Shown one piece after another: positions 1 to 6,446 of a DNA stretch of 8,951 bases. The notes under the pieces are model-generated. The model saw only the letters and a list, made by a program, of their open reading frames with translations. It was not told the DNA's origin and did no database searches. The number at the start of each line of letters is the position of its first letter. Within the stretch, counting starts at the first letter, position 1. The stretch is from Planctomycetota bacterium (GTDB lineage: Bacteria; Planctomycetota; Phycisphaerae; Phycisphaerales; SM1A02): contig JAPUKX010000272.1 in the NCBI GenBank assembly GCA_027295435.1, forward strand, positions 1-8,951, written 5' to 3'. The translations under genes were made by a program, and so were the position numbers.

Positions 1-535
1 AAAGAAGATGCAAGGGGCCGCCTTGACGATTCGCGTCAAGCGCGTGGTCGAGATCGCTCGCCCGGCGGCAGTGACCGTGATTGTCAACGATCGCGTCGAT
101 GTCGCCCTGGCCGCGAAGGCCGATGGCGTGCATCTGGGGCAGCAGGATCTGTCGGTGCGAGATGTACGGCGTATTGCCGGGCGAACCCTTCTGGTCGGCT
201 CCAGCACGCACAATCTTGACCAGGCCCAGGCTGCAATCGCCTCCGGTGCCGATTACTGCGGCCTTGGAGCGATGTTTGAAACCGCAACCAAGGCCGTTGC
301 TGTACCGGCCGGACCTGGGTACCTGCGTGCGTTCGTCGATCGGTTCCCCCGCCAGCCACACCTCGCAATCGGGGGGATCACGCCCGACAACATCGCCCGA
401 TTGATCGAGCATGGTGCGCGGGGCGTTGCGGTTTGCTCGGCCGTTTGCGGGGTCGATCGGCCGCAGGCCGTGGTCATGGCAATGCGCGAGGCGTTGGAGG
501 CGACAGCGCCTGCCACCGGGGCCCCCACGATCTGA
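1..535 (+). CDS. thiE: Thiamine phosphate synthase ThiE, 5'-truncated by window edge
   Basis: ThiE joins the hydroxymethylpyrimidine diphosphate and thiazole phosphate halves of thiamine to give thiamine monophosphate; it is a cytosolic TIM-barrel enzyme. The frame is open from base 2, so the gene starts outside the window; the first ATG (base 8) is probably internal, because the family has an N-terminal strand with a Q-x-R-x-K region just before this point. Visible family motifs, in order: VNDRVDVAL, the GVHLGQQD loop, VGSSTH, the GLGAMFETATKA phosphate/diphosphate loop, AIGGITPDN, and the C-terminal GVAVCSAV phosphate-binding strand. About 177 residues are present of a usual 200-220. It ends with TGA, 62 bp before the antiporter start, with a hairpin between. 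No other thiamine gene is visible. TenI, a close homologue lacking synthase activity, is the alternative, but the intact HLGQQD and TKA motifs favour ThiE. Confidence 0.9.
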   Translation, partial: KKMQGAALTIRVKRVVEIARPAAVTVIVNDRVDVALAAKADGVHLGQQDLSVRDVRRIAGRTLLVGSSTHNLDQAQAAIASGADYCGLGAMFETATKAVAVPAGPGYLRAFVDRFPRQPHLAIGGITPDNIARLIEHGARGVAVCSAVCGVDRPQAVVMAMREALEATAPATGAPTI

Positions 536-544
536 ACGGTGGCG

Positions 545-563
545 CGCCGCTCTGCGAGCGGCG
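545..563 (+). terminator. GC-rich hairpin after thiE
   Basis: A perfect 8-bp inverted repeat (CGCCGCTC, loop TGC, GAGCGGCG) begins 9 nt after the thiE stop codon. No T-run follows, so it is not a classical intrinsic terminator. It could be a Rho-independent-like pause site, an mRNA-stabilising 3' end, or one of the intergenic palindromes seen elsewhere in the window. The structure is seen directly; its role is inferred. Confidence 0.45.
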
Positions 564-584
564 GCTACACATCCCCCGCAGCGG

Positions 585-590
585 TATGCT
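585..590 (+). promoter_or_regulatory. Putative -10 element (TATGCT) of antiporter gene
   Basis: TATGCT lies 7 nt before the GTG at 598, where a -10 hexamer would place the transcription start at or next to the start codon. No convincing -35 hexamer is seen 16-18 nt upstream. The same spacing recurs at several genes here, which is the main reason for calling it. Confidence 0.4.
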
Positions 591-597
591 GTGCGGC

Positions 598-1878
598 GTG
601 ATCATCGCGGTTGTTGCGTCAAATGGCGAGCATGGTCTGGTGTCCAACACGGTCGGACTGTTCGTGGCCTTGCTGGGGTTCGCGGCGACCGTCGGCATCC
701 TGACCAAATTCATCAAGATTCCATACACCGTTGCGCTGGTTCTGGCGGGGCTGGGGGTGGCGATTCTGCACGCGGCACCGCAGGGGGTGGTGATCACGAA
801 GGATCTGGTCTTTGTGCTGTTTCTGCCTCCGCTGCTGTTTCAGGCCGGGTTGCATATGGACCTCGACTTGCTTCGGCGCAAGGCAATTCCAGTGACGACG
901 CTGGCGATACCCGGGGTGGTGCTGAGCATGCTCGCCACCGGATTCGCGATCTCATTTTTCTTGCCGGACGACGCAATCGGGGCCGGCGTGTGGCTTCCGG
1001 CGCTGTTGTTCGGGGCGATGCTGGCCCCCACCGATCCCATCTCGGTGCTCGCCACGTTCAAACGGGCCAGGGCTCCTGAAGCGCTGAGGACGTTGGTGGA
1101 AGGGGAAAGCGTGTTCAACGACGGCACCGGCGTCGTGCTGTTCCTGATCCTCTGGAGCGCGGTCGTCAGCGGGGAATCGCTGTCCGTCGCTGCTGGAGTC
1201 CTTGAGTTTGTCCAAGTGGTTGGGCTCGGACTCGTTGTCGGACTCGGATCGGGACTGATCGCATTCTGGCTCTTGAGGCGCCTCGATGATCACGTGCTGG
1301 AAAACGCGATCACGGTCGTCCTGGTGTGGGGCTCATTCATCATCGCCGAACAAATCGGAGGCTCCGGCGTGATTGCTGTCGTGGTGGCCGGCTTGATCAT
1401 GGGCAACTACGGCAGCCGCCTCGCGATGAGCAAACAGACGCGGGAAACGATCCACACGTTTTGGGAGTCGATCGACTTCATCGTCAACTCGATGGTGTTC
1501 CTGCTGATCGGGATCGAGTTGCAGTACGTCGCCAAGACCACGCAGCTGCTCGACTCGAATGTCGTTCTCGCAGTCGCGGCGACGTTCGTCGCCATCCTCG
1601 CCGCTCGTGGGATCATGGTGTACCCGATCGCCTACCTGTTCGGCAGGCACTGGCCCAGCGGCTGGAAGCACGTCGTGTTCTGGTCGGGGCTCAAAGGAGC
1701 GATTCCGCTGGCGCTGGTGCTTGGGTTGCCCGAATCGCCGCTTCGGAATTTTCTTCTTCCGGTCGCGTTCGGCGTGGTGCTGATCAGCCTGTTACTCCAG
1801 GGATTGACGATTCCGCTGTTGATGCGAAGGACCGGCGTCGGCGAAGAAGAGGTTGAGGCGTCGGAGCCGACCGCCTGA
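598..1878 (+). CDS. CPA1-family Na+(K+)/H+ antiporter (NhaP/NHE-like)
   Basis: Integral membrane protein exchanging protons for Na+ or K+, used for pH and salt homeostasis. From GTG 598 it has 426 residues, normal for a membrane-only CPA1 antiporter, with about 12 hydrophobic segments. Seen motifs: FLPPLLFQAGLHMD (typical of the FxPPxLF inhibitor/ion-binding region), GAMLAPTDPISVLATFK with the buried Asp near residue 146, LVEGESVFNDGTGVVLF with the Asn-Asp pair near 174-175 that marks electroneutral CPA1 exchangers, and the later FWESIDFIVNSMVFLLIGIELQ segment. There is no long cytosolic C-terminal regulatory domain. The frame is open far upstream into thiE, but that part does not resemble the family; ATG 586 is a rival start, but it overlaps the likely -10 TATGCT, and no Shine-Dalgarno sequence supports either. 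Its TGA overlaps the next gene's ATG, so the two are probably co-transcribed. The ion preferred cannot be read from sequence. Confidence 0.9.
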   Translation: MIIAVVASNGEHGLVSNTVGLFVALLGFAATVGILTKFIKIPYTVALVLAGLGVAILHAAPQGVVITKDLVFVLFLPPLLFQAGLHMDLDLLRRKAIPVTTLAIPGVVLSMLATGFAISFFLPDDAIGAGVWLPALLFGAMLAPTDPISVLATFKRARAPEALRTLVEGESVFNDGTGVVLFLILWSAVVSGESLSVAAGVLEFVQVVGLGLVVGLGSGLIAFWLLRRLDDHVLENAITVVLVWGSFIIAEQIGGSGVIAVVVAGLIMGNYGSRLAMSKQTRETIHTFWESIDFIVNSMVFLLIGIELQYVAKTTQLLDSNVVLAVAATFVAILAARGIMVYPIAYLFGRHWPSGWKHVVFWSGLKGAIPLALVLGLPESPLRNFLLPVAFGVVLISLLLQGLTIPLLMRRTGVGEEEVEASEPTA

Positions 1879-2723
1879 TGCCGGTTGGCGACCTGCAATG
1901 CATCATCCTCGGCTCGGGCACCTCCGCTGGGGTTCCGGTCATCGGCTGCGAATGTGAGGTGTGCCGATCCACCGATCCGCGAGACCGGCGCAGCCGACCC
2001 GCCGCCTGCGTGCAATTCCGCGATCCCCTCGACAAGCATCGCGTCATCCTCATCGACACCTCGCCGGACCTGCGCGACCAAGCTCTTCGCCACAAGCTGC
2101 GGCGCTGTGATGCGATCGTCTATACCCACAATCACGTCGATCACACCTTCGGGCTGGACGAGGTGAGGCGGTTCAACGCCCTCATGAAGGCGCCGATCGA
2201 TATCTATGCCGAGCCTCATACGCTCCAATACCTCAGCCGTGTGTATCAGCATATCTTTGCGAGGGAGAAGAACGTCAACGACTCATTTGTGGCCACGTTG
2301 ATTCCGCATGTCGTGGAGCCGGACCGGCCGCTGGAGCTGTACGGGCTGCGGTGGACGCCTCTTCGCCTGCTACACGGGCGACTTCCGATCCTCGGGTATC
2401 GCATCGACGCATTGGACGATCGCGGGGGGGTCGCCGAGTCACAGCCGGGCCCGCTGCCGCTGGCCTATTGCACCGATGTTTCAGGGATTCCGCCTGAGAC
2501 CTGGCCGAAACTGCAGGAACTGAACACGTTGATCCTCGACATGCTTCGGTACCGCAAACACCCCACTCACCTGACGGTGAACGATGCGATCAACGCAGCC
2601 CAACGCATCGGCGCTCGTCAAACTTACTTCACCCACATGACGCACGAGATCCGCCACGCCCAGCTGGACGCCGAGCTTCCCGACCGCATGGCGCTGTCCT
2701 ACGACGGGCTGGTGATTCGCTGA
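1878..2723 (+). CDS. PhnP-like metallo-beta-lactamase-fold hydrolase
   Basis: 281-residue cytosolic hydrolase of the MBL superfamily, nearest in motif layout to PhnP-type cyclic phosphodiesterases. It opens with the first beta-strand ILGSGTSAGVP, followed by a Cys cluster C24-x-C26-xx-C29 like the structural zinc site of PhnP. The metal-binding signature THNHVDHTFGLDE gives H84, H86, D88 and H89; further likely ligands are H166 (LLHGRLP), D200 (YCTDVSGIP) and H253 (FTHMTHE). All expected metal ligands are present, so it should be active on two metals. The ATG shares one base with the antiporter TGA, implying translational coupling. No phn (phosphonate) gene is nearby, so a phosphonate role is not supported; a general phosphodiesterase acting on a cyclic phosphate is the most I would infer. 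Substrate unknown. Confidence 0.87.
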   Translation: MPVGDLQCIILGSGTSAGVPVIGCECEVCRSTDPRDRRSRPAACVQFRDPLDKHRVILIDTSPDLRDQALRHKLRRCDAIVYTHNHVDHTFGLDEVRRFNALMKAPIDIYAEPHTLQYLSRVYQHIFAREKNVNDSFVATLIPHVVEPDRPLELYGLRWTPLRLLHGRLPILGYRIDALDDRGGVAESQPGPLPLAYCTDVSGIPPETWPKLQELNTLILDMLRYRKHPTHLTVNDAINAAQRIGARQTYFTHMTHEIRHAQLDAELPDRMALSYDGLVIR

Positions 2724-2747
2724 CGAGCTGGCGGCGGCGCACACATC

Positions 2748-2776
2748 TTGGCGATCTCGCCGGGTCCCACTACACT
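2748..2776 (+). promoter_or_regulatory. Sigma70-type promoter of atpG
   Basis: TTGGCG at 2748-2753 and TACACT at 2771-2776 are separated by 17 nt, the ideal housekeeping-sigma spacing. The start codon begins only 9 nt after the -10 hexamer, so the transcript would have a leader of 0-3 nt. No Shine-Dalgarno sequence is present between the promoter and ATG. Confidence 0.6.
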
Positions 2777-2785
2777 ATCCGCCCC

Positions 2786-3661
2786 ATGGCTCGCATCCGT
2801 GAAATCAAGAAGCGCATCGTGGCGGTCGGGACGATCCGGCGCATCACCAGGACCATGCAGATGATCGCCACGGCCAAGTTCACCACCTCTGTGGCACGGG
2901 CGAAGGCCGCAAGGCCGTACACGGACAAGGTGCAGCGGCTGGTGTCGGAAGTGCTGTCAGCCGCGCCTGACGCCGAGCATCCCTTGATAGACGGCCCAGC
3001 GGATTCACCTGCCCGTGAGCTGGTGGTGGTGATTTCCTCCGATCGCGGGCTGTGTGGCGCGTACAACGCCAACGTGCTGCGATCAGCCATCGGGCACATC
3101 CGCCGGCGCAAGACCCGCAGCATCGCCGTCGACTTGGAGACCTCGGGGAAGAAGGCGGTCGGCTACTTTCGCTTCCAGCGCATTGCGATCTCCCACCGCC
3201 ATACCCTCGGCGACCGGCCTGATTATGAGCAGGTCGAACAACTGGCCCAACGGTACATCGACGAGTTCAGCGCGGGGCGATATGACGCGATTCGTGTGGC
3301 CTCGATGCATTTTGTCAGCAATGCCCGCCAGGTCCCGCGAATGACGGAGCTGTTACCGTTGCAGCCGAGCCCCAGCGATGCTGCCGCGCCTGCCTTGGCC
3401 ACGGCGCTCTATGACTTCAGCCCATCAAGCGGCGAGCTTTTAGGCGACTTGTTGCCGTTAGCGGTCAACACCGCTCTGTTCCAAGCGTTCCTGGACGCAG
3501 TGGTCAGCGAGCAGATCATGCGGATGGTCGCCATGGGAGCTGCGACGGAGAATGCCAAGGACCTGGGCCGGACGCTGACCCGCCAATTCAACCGGGCCCG
3601 GCAAACACAGATCACCACCGAGTTGATGGAGATCATCAGCGGCGCAGCGGCGTTGGAATAG
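2786..3661 (+). CDS. atpG: F0F1 ATP synthase gamma subunit
   Basis: Gamma is the central stalk of F1, turning inside the alpha3-beta3 ring and coupling the membrane rotor to ATP synthesis. The 291 residues match the family length. The N-terminal helix MARIREIKKRIVAVGTIRRI is followed by TRTMQMIATAKF (family RIREIKxRI...ITxAMxMVAAAK). The Rossmann-like middle domain carries ELVVVISSDRGLCGAYNANV, and the C-terminal helix ends NRARQTQITTELMEIISGAA, matching the conserved NxARQAxITxExxEIxxGA. All hallmark regions are intact, so it should be functional. Odd point: no other atp gene flanks it; atpG usually lies between atpA and atpD. It has its own promoter and is followed by a repeat-rich spacer, so it appears to be a single-gene unit. 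The start is fixed by the family N-terminus. Confidence 0.95.
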   Translation: MARIREIKKRIVAVGTIRRITRTMQMIATAKFTTSVARAKAARPYTDKVQRLVSEVLSAAPDAEHPLIDGPADSPARELVVVISSDRGLCGAYNANVLRSAIGHIRRRKTRSIAVDLETSGKKAVGYFRFQRIAISHRHTLGDRPDYEQVEQLAQRYIDEFSAGRYDAIRVASMHFVSNARQVPRMTELLPLQPSPSDAAAPALATALYDFSPSSGELLGDLLPLAVNTALFQAFLDAVVSEQIMRMVAMGAATENAKDLGRTLTRQFNRARQTQITTELMEIISGAAALE

Positions 3662-3698
3662 GGCGAAGTCAGCCATGTAGGGGGCATCTTGCTTGAAG

Positions 3699-3742
3699 CC
3701 GGACCTGACGAGTCCCGACTTGTCGGGACGAGGAAGGTCCGG
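3699..3742. repeat. 44-bp nested palindrome downstream of atpG
   Basis: Two concentric perfect inverted repeats. The outer arms are CCGGACCT (3699-3706) and AGGTCCGG (3735-3742); the inner arms are GTCCCGAC (3712-3719) and GTCGGGAC (3722-3729), around a TT centre. The arms are separated by symmetric 5-nt internal loops. As RNA this would form a long hairpin 37 nt after the atpG stop; there is no T-run, so terminator activity is uncertain. The form resembles REP-like intergenic palindromes. Part of the outer right arm (3739-3746) can instead pair with CGATCCGG at 3777-3784, so two folds compete. Confidence 0.7.
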
Positions 3743-3780
3743 ATCGTTGCTCGCGGGATCGTCAAAGTCGCTGCGCCGAT

Positions 3781-3813
3781 CCGGGTCTTCCTCCCTTCGG
3801 TCGTCAGACCCGG
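3781..3813. repeat. Imperfectly spaced inverted repeat CCGGGTC/GACCCGG
   Basis: A 7-bp inverted repeat (3781-3787 with 3807-3813) with a 19-nt loop, lying between the nested palindrome and the tandem repeat. Together these fill most of the 199-bp spacer 3662-3860, which has no convincing gene of its own. Structure seen; function unknown. Confidence 0.4.
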
Positions 3814-3840
3814 CTTCACGGTCGTCAAACCCAGCGTCAC
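3799..3840 (+). repeat. Two tandem 21-bp repeats upstream of cobalamin adenosyltransferase
   Basis: Bases 3799-3819 and 3820-3840 are two directly adjacent 21-bp units that match at 18 of 21 positions; both begin GGTCGTCA and end TCAC. They end 7 nt before the putative -10 hexamer TAGCAT, so they occupy the -35 region of the adenosyltransferase promoter, where a regulator could bind. This may equally be passive slippage duplication. Confidence 0.6.
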
Positions 3841-3847
3841 CTTCTGA

Positions 3848-3853
3848 TAGCAT
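3848..3853 (+). promoter_or_regulatory. Putative -10 element (TAGCAT) of cobalamin adenosyltransferase
   Basis: TAGCAT ends 7 nt before the GTG start at 3861; the intervening bases (TGCCCCC by position 3854-3860) contain no Shine-Dalgarno sequence. The -35 position falls in the second tandem repeat and has no good match. Called mainly because the arrangement recurs in the window. Confidence 0.4.
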
Positions 3854-3860
3854 TGCCCCC

Positions 3861-4439
3861 GTGAAGCTCTACACCCGCACCGGCGATGACGGTACGACCG
3901 GCTTGTTCGGCGGCGACCGCGTCGGCAAGGATCATCCACGGGTCGAGGCCGGCGGAACCGTTGATGAGCTCAACGCCTGGATCGGTCTGGTCGGATCCGC
4001 ATGCGACGCCAATCAGCCGTTGCATACTGAGCTGCTTGGAATCCTCTCAGAGGTGCAATCGCGTCTGTTTGAGGTCGGTGCCGACCTCGCGACGCCCCTG
4101 GGGACGAAACATGAATCGAAGATCGCGCGAATCTCCGCCGACCACGTGACCGAGATCGAGCGATGGATCGATCGCATCGACGGGGGGAACAAGCCGATGA
4201 AGACCTTCATTCTGCCCGGTGGGACGGAACTGGCGGCTCGATTGCACGCGGCCCGCACCATTTGCCGCAGGGCCGAGCGACGCGTGGTGAACCTGAGTCG
4301 GTCGATGAAAATAACCCCGTCAGCCGGCGTGTTCCTCAACCGACTCAGCGATCTTCTGTTCGCGATGGCCAGGCGGGTGAACAAGGATGCCGGCGTGGCG
4401 GACGTGCCGTGGACGGGGAAATCAAAGCCGAGCCAATGA
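3861..4439 (+). CDS. Cob(I)alamin adenosyltransferase, PduO type
   Basis: Transfers the adenosyl group of ATP to cob(I)alamin, making adenosylcobalamin, the cofactor of enzymes such as methylmalonyl-CoA mutase. The 192-residue cytosolic protein shows the PduO-type signature: KLYTRTGDDGTTGLFGG and RVGKDHPRVEAGGTVDELNA at the ATP-binding N-terminus, ICRRAERRVV in the middle, and FLNRLSDLLFAMAR near the C-terminus. It is full length and probably active as a trimer. I chose GTG 3861 because family homology begins immediately there; the frame stays open upstream to 3693, but that translation is low-complexity Ser/Arg and comes from the repeat spacer. No B12 riboswitch is visible upstream and no B12-dependent enzyme lies nearby. 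It is convergent with the DUF2071 gene, 58 bp apart. Confidence 0.93.
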   Translation: MKLYTRTGDDGTTGLFGGDRVGKDHPRVEAGGTVDELNAWIGLVGSACDANQPLHTELLGILSEVQSRLFEVGADLATPLGTKHESKIARISADHVTEIERWIDRIDGGNKPMKTFILPGGTELAARLHAARTICRRAERRVVNLSRSMKITPSAGVFLNRLSDLLFAMARRVNKDAGVADVPWTGKSKPSQ

Positions 4440-4454
4440 GGTTCGGCGATGACT

Positions 4455-4468
4455 TCGGCTCCAGCCGA
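4455..4468. terminator. Small hairpin between convergent genes
   Basis: TCGGCT (4455-4460) pairs with AGCCGA (4463-4468) across CC, in the 58-bp gap between the convergent adenosyltransferase and DUF2071 genes. The 2-nt loop would have to open by at least one pair and no T-run is present on either side, so this is only a weak candidate bidirectional terminator. Confidence 0.25.
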
Positions 4469-4497
4469 GCCGGCTCTCAGTGGCGCGTCGGAGCTGA

Positions 4498-5223
4498 TCA
4501 GACAGGTTTCAGCGGCCAGGCTCTGACGTGCAATTCATCGGCGTGGTAGAGCACCGGCGTCTCGTCGGGGATGGTTATCCCCGCGGCCCAAACGAGTCCG
4601 TCATCCAACTCGAGCAACTCCGCGTCGCGCAGCGGCCAGGGTCGGTGCCAGATTCGGCCGCCCAACAGACGACCATGCCTGTTCACCGTGTAGAGCATGT
4701 AGCGCTCGGTGAGAAAGTACGCCAGCTCGCCGGGCTTGGATTGCTCACGAGTGGAGCCCCCCCGCCAGGCGCAGCGCATACGCGCAGCCGGATCACCCGC
4801 CCGATCGACCGCGTAGTGAATCACATCGCCTTCTTGATGAACGTCGATGCGCGAGAAGCAATAGTTGAGATGCCAGAACCGACGAGCACACCAGACGGCA
4901 AGACGACTCGCCGCGTCGAGGCTGAAGAAATACACCCCGGGCTGATCGCGATCGGTGACATAGGTGCGGACGTTGCACTCATGAAATCGCCGCGTGGTGG
5001 GGACCGTCGGCAGCCGGGTCATACGAACTCTTGGCATGGTGAAGGGGATCAGCCCAACCCAGGCGCGCCCGTCAAACGTATCGATTTCCAGCGGCTCAGG
5101 CACAAGCGCTTGAAGCGCCTCCGCAGGCACCGGCCAATGGATGAACAACAACGACCGCCACGTCATCAGCATGGCGGGTCGGCCCCAAGGCCGCTGCGGC
5201 GCATCGGGTATCGGCCCACGCAC
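4498..5223 (-). CDS. DUF2071 (YqjF-like) family protein
   Basis: Protein of about 241 residues belonging to the DUF2071/YqjF group, whose function is unknown. Recognisable parts: RPWGRP..MTWRSLLFIHWPVPAEALQALVPEPLEIDTFDGRAWVGLIPFTM near the N-terminus, then ECNVRTYV, GVYFFSLDAASRLAVW, and FLTERYMLYT towards the C-terminus. It has no signal peptide or membrane span, so it is likely cytosolic. The frame is open to a TTG at 5229; I prefer GTG at 5221-5223 because a TACGAT hexamer lies 5 nt upstream of it and overlaps that TTG. ATG codons at MLMTWR would cut off the RPWGRP segment, which I recall as common in family members. Single-gene unit: convergent with the adenosyltransferase and divergent from gap. 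Confidence 0.88.
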   Translation of the reverse strand: MRGPIPDAPQRPWGRPAMLMTWRSLLFIHWPVPAEALQALVPEPLEIDTFDGRAWVGLIPFTMPRVRMTRLPTVPTTRRFHECNVRTYVTDRDQPGVYFFSLDAASRLAVWCARRFWHLNYCFSRIDVHQEGDVIHYAVDRAGDPAARMRCAWRGGSTREQSKPGELAYFLTERYMLYTVNRHGRLLGGRIWHRPWPLRDAELLELDDGLVWAAGITIPDETPVLYHADELHVRAWPLKPV

Positions 5224-5228
5224 GGCCA

Positions 5229-5234
5229 ATCGTA
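5229..5234 (-). promoter_or_regulatory. Putative -10 element (TACGAT) of DUF2071 gene
   Basis: Read on the minus strand, TACGAT ends 5 nt before GTG 5223. One base upstream of it begins a perfect 8-bp-arm palindrome (5236-5255) that fills the spacer and -35 region. No Shine-Dalgarno sequence is present, so a leaderless transcript is inferred. Confidence 0.45.
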
Positions 5235-5235
5235 G

Positions 5236-5255
5236 CCGCGGATGCGTATCCGCGG
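5236..5255. repeat. Perfect inverted repeat in the DUF2071/gap divergent promoter region
   Basis: CCGCGGAT (5236-5243), 4-nt loop GCGT, ATCCGCGG (5248-5255). It sits directly upstream of the DUF2071 -10 hexamer, in the same position relative to the start codon as the 30-bp palindromes of the zinc-ribbon genes. It could be an operator, a REP-like element, or an extruding hairpin. Confidence 0.65.
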
Positions 5256-5291
5256 GATGAGCCAGAGGTCGCCGCGGGCCACACGGCTGAT

Positions 5292-5320
5292 TTGATTCGG
5301 CTCCCGCTTCACTTTATGGT
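5292..5320 (+). promoter_or_regulatory. Sigma70-type promoter of gap
   Basis: TTGATT (5292-5297) and TATGGT (5315-5320) have 17-nt spacing. The predicted transcript would begin near 5327 and carry a leader of about 20 nt containing GGAG at 5337-5340, 6 nt before the ATG. This gene is therefore initiated conventionally, unlike most of its neighbours. Confidence 0.6.
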
Positions 5321-5346
5321 GCCCCTTTGGGCCGTCGGAGCGAGCG

Positions 5347-6369
5347 ATGCCGATCAACGTGGGAATCAACGGGTTCGGGCGGATCGGTCGTCTGATCTAC
5401 CGGGCGGGTCTCCAGGCCGGTGGCATCGAGTTCCTCGCGGTCAACGATATCGTCCCGGCTGACAACCTGGCGTACCTGCTCGAATACGACTCGACGCATG
5501 GAAGGCTCGACAAGCCGGTAACGGTTGATGGCGATCACTTCGTCTGCTGCTCAACCAGGACTCGTTGTCTGAGCATTCGAGACCCGGCTGAGCTTCCCTG
5601 GCGTGAGCTGGGTGTCGAATACGTAATCGAATCGACCGGCTTGTTCACCGACCACGACCACGCGCGCAGACATCTGACCGCCGGCGCCAAACGGGTATTG
5701 ATCTCCGCCCCGACCAAGACGCCCGAGCAGGTGCCGACGTTCGCGTATAAGGTCAACCACGACCGATATGACCCGCAGACTGACACCGTCATCTCCAACG
5801 CCTCGTGCACGACCAATTGCCTTGCTCCGGTGGCCAAAGTCATCAACGACACCTTCGGCCTGGATGAAGGGCTGATGACCACCATCCACGCGGTGACCGC
5901 GACTCAGCCGACGCAGGACGGCCCGTCGAAGAAGGATTGGCGGGGCGGGCGAAACGCCTATGCGAACATCATTCCGTCGAGCACCGGCGCGGCGAAGGCC
6001 GTCGGCCTGTGCATCCCCGAACTGGCGGGCAAGCTCACCGGCATGGCCTTCCGCGTGCCCGTGGCCGACGTGTCAGTGGTCGATCTCACCTTCCGCACCG
6101 TCAAACCGACGAGCCTCGCCGAGATCAACGCCGCGATGAAAGCCGCCGCCGAGGGGCCGATGAAGGGTGTCCTCGCCTATACCGACCAGCCCGTCGTCAG
6201 CAGCGATTTCATCGGCGACACGCATTCGAGCATCTACGACGCCGGGGCCGCGATCGAGCTGAACGATCGCTTCTTCAAGGTCGTCGCCTGGTACGACAAC
6301 GAGATGGGCTACGCCTGCCGATGCGTGGACATGATCCGCCTGATGGCCGAGAAGGACGGCGTCGGGTAA
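5347..6369 (+). CDS. gap: Glyceraldehyde-3-phosphate dehydrogenase, type I
   Basis: Oxidises and phosphorylates glyceraldehyde 3-phosphate to 1,3-bisphosphoglycerate in glycolysis, and works in reverse in gluconeogenesis; cytosolic tetramer. The 340 residues are family length. The NAD-binding fold starts INGFGRIGRL (7-16), with N33-D34 at the end of the second strand, the Asp typical of NAD-dependent enzymes. The catalytic Cys is residue 154 in SNASCTTNCLAP, with the partner His in TTIHAVTATQ. Further motifs: GPSKKDWRGGR, IIPSSTGAAKAVG, FRVPVADVSVVDL and the C-terminal WYDNEMGYA. ATG 5347 is supported by GGAG 6 nt upstream and by the family N-terminus. It stands alone, without pgk or tpi beside it; 35 bp after its TAA is a 30-bp palindrome that may serve as its terminator. 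Confidence 0.97.
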   Translation: MPINVGINGFGRIGRLIYRAGLQAGGIEFLAVNDIVPADNLAYLLEYDSTHGRLDKPVTVDGDHFVCCSTRTRCLSIRDPAELPWRELGVEYVIESTGLFTDHDHARRHLTAGAKRVLISAPTKTPEQVPTFAYKVNHDRYDPQTDTVISNASCTTNCLAPVAKVINDTFGLDEGLMTTIHAVTATQPTQDGPSKKDWRGGRNAYANIIPSSTGAAKAVGLCIPELAGKLTGMAFRVPVADVSVVDLTFRTVKPTSLAEINAAMKAAAEGPMKGVLAYTDQPVVSSDFIGDTHSSIYDAGAAIELNDRFFKVVAWYDNEMGYACRCVDMIRLMAEKDGVG

Positions 6370-6402
6370 CTGAGCATCACCATCGCCTACGTGCGAAACC
6401 CA

Positions 6403-6446
6403 ACGAAGCCCACGGACTCGAGTCCGTGGGCTTCTTACAATCGTGT
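6403..6446 (+). repeat. 44-bp palindrome/promoter block, copy 1
   Basis: Contains a perfect 30-bp palindrome at 6405-6434 (left arm GAAGCCCACGGACTC, right arm its exact reverse complement, no spacer), then one T, then TACAAT (6436-6441), a strong -10 match ending 6 nt before the GTG at 6448. All 44 bases are identical to 6706-6749. It may end gap transcription as a hairpin followed by TTCTT and also start a leaderless mRNA for the zinc-ribbon gene. No -35 consensus is seen; that position falls inside the palindrome. Confidence 0.75.

Noticed and set aside
433..597. N-terminal extension of the antiporter frame
   Set aside because: This part overlaps thiE and the intergenic hairpin and has no transporter-like sequence; the frame is merely open.
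411..1079. 222-codon plus-strand frame across the thiE/antiporter junction
   Set aside because: Gly/Ala/Arg-rich translation without motifs, overlapping two well-supported genes in another frame.
3781..3840. Possible CRISPR array from the tandem repeats
   Set aside because: Only two directly adjacent 21-bp units with no spacers and no cas genes.
3693..3860. N-terminal extension of the cobalamin adenosyltransferase
   Set aside because: The translation is Ser/Arg low complexity from the repeat spacer, and family similarity begins exactly at GTG 3861.
3662..3860. Possible cobalamin riboswitch upstream of the adenosyltransferase
   Set aside because: No B12-box-like consensus seen, and the predicted -10 hexamer lies downstream of the structured region, so it would not be in the mRNA leader.
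4528..5235. 235-codon open frame on the plus strand
   Set aside because: It lies antisense to the DUF2071 gene, whose family motifs are clear; its own translation is rich in Arg/Pro/His with no recognisable domain, as expected for a shadow frame in GC-rich DNA.
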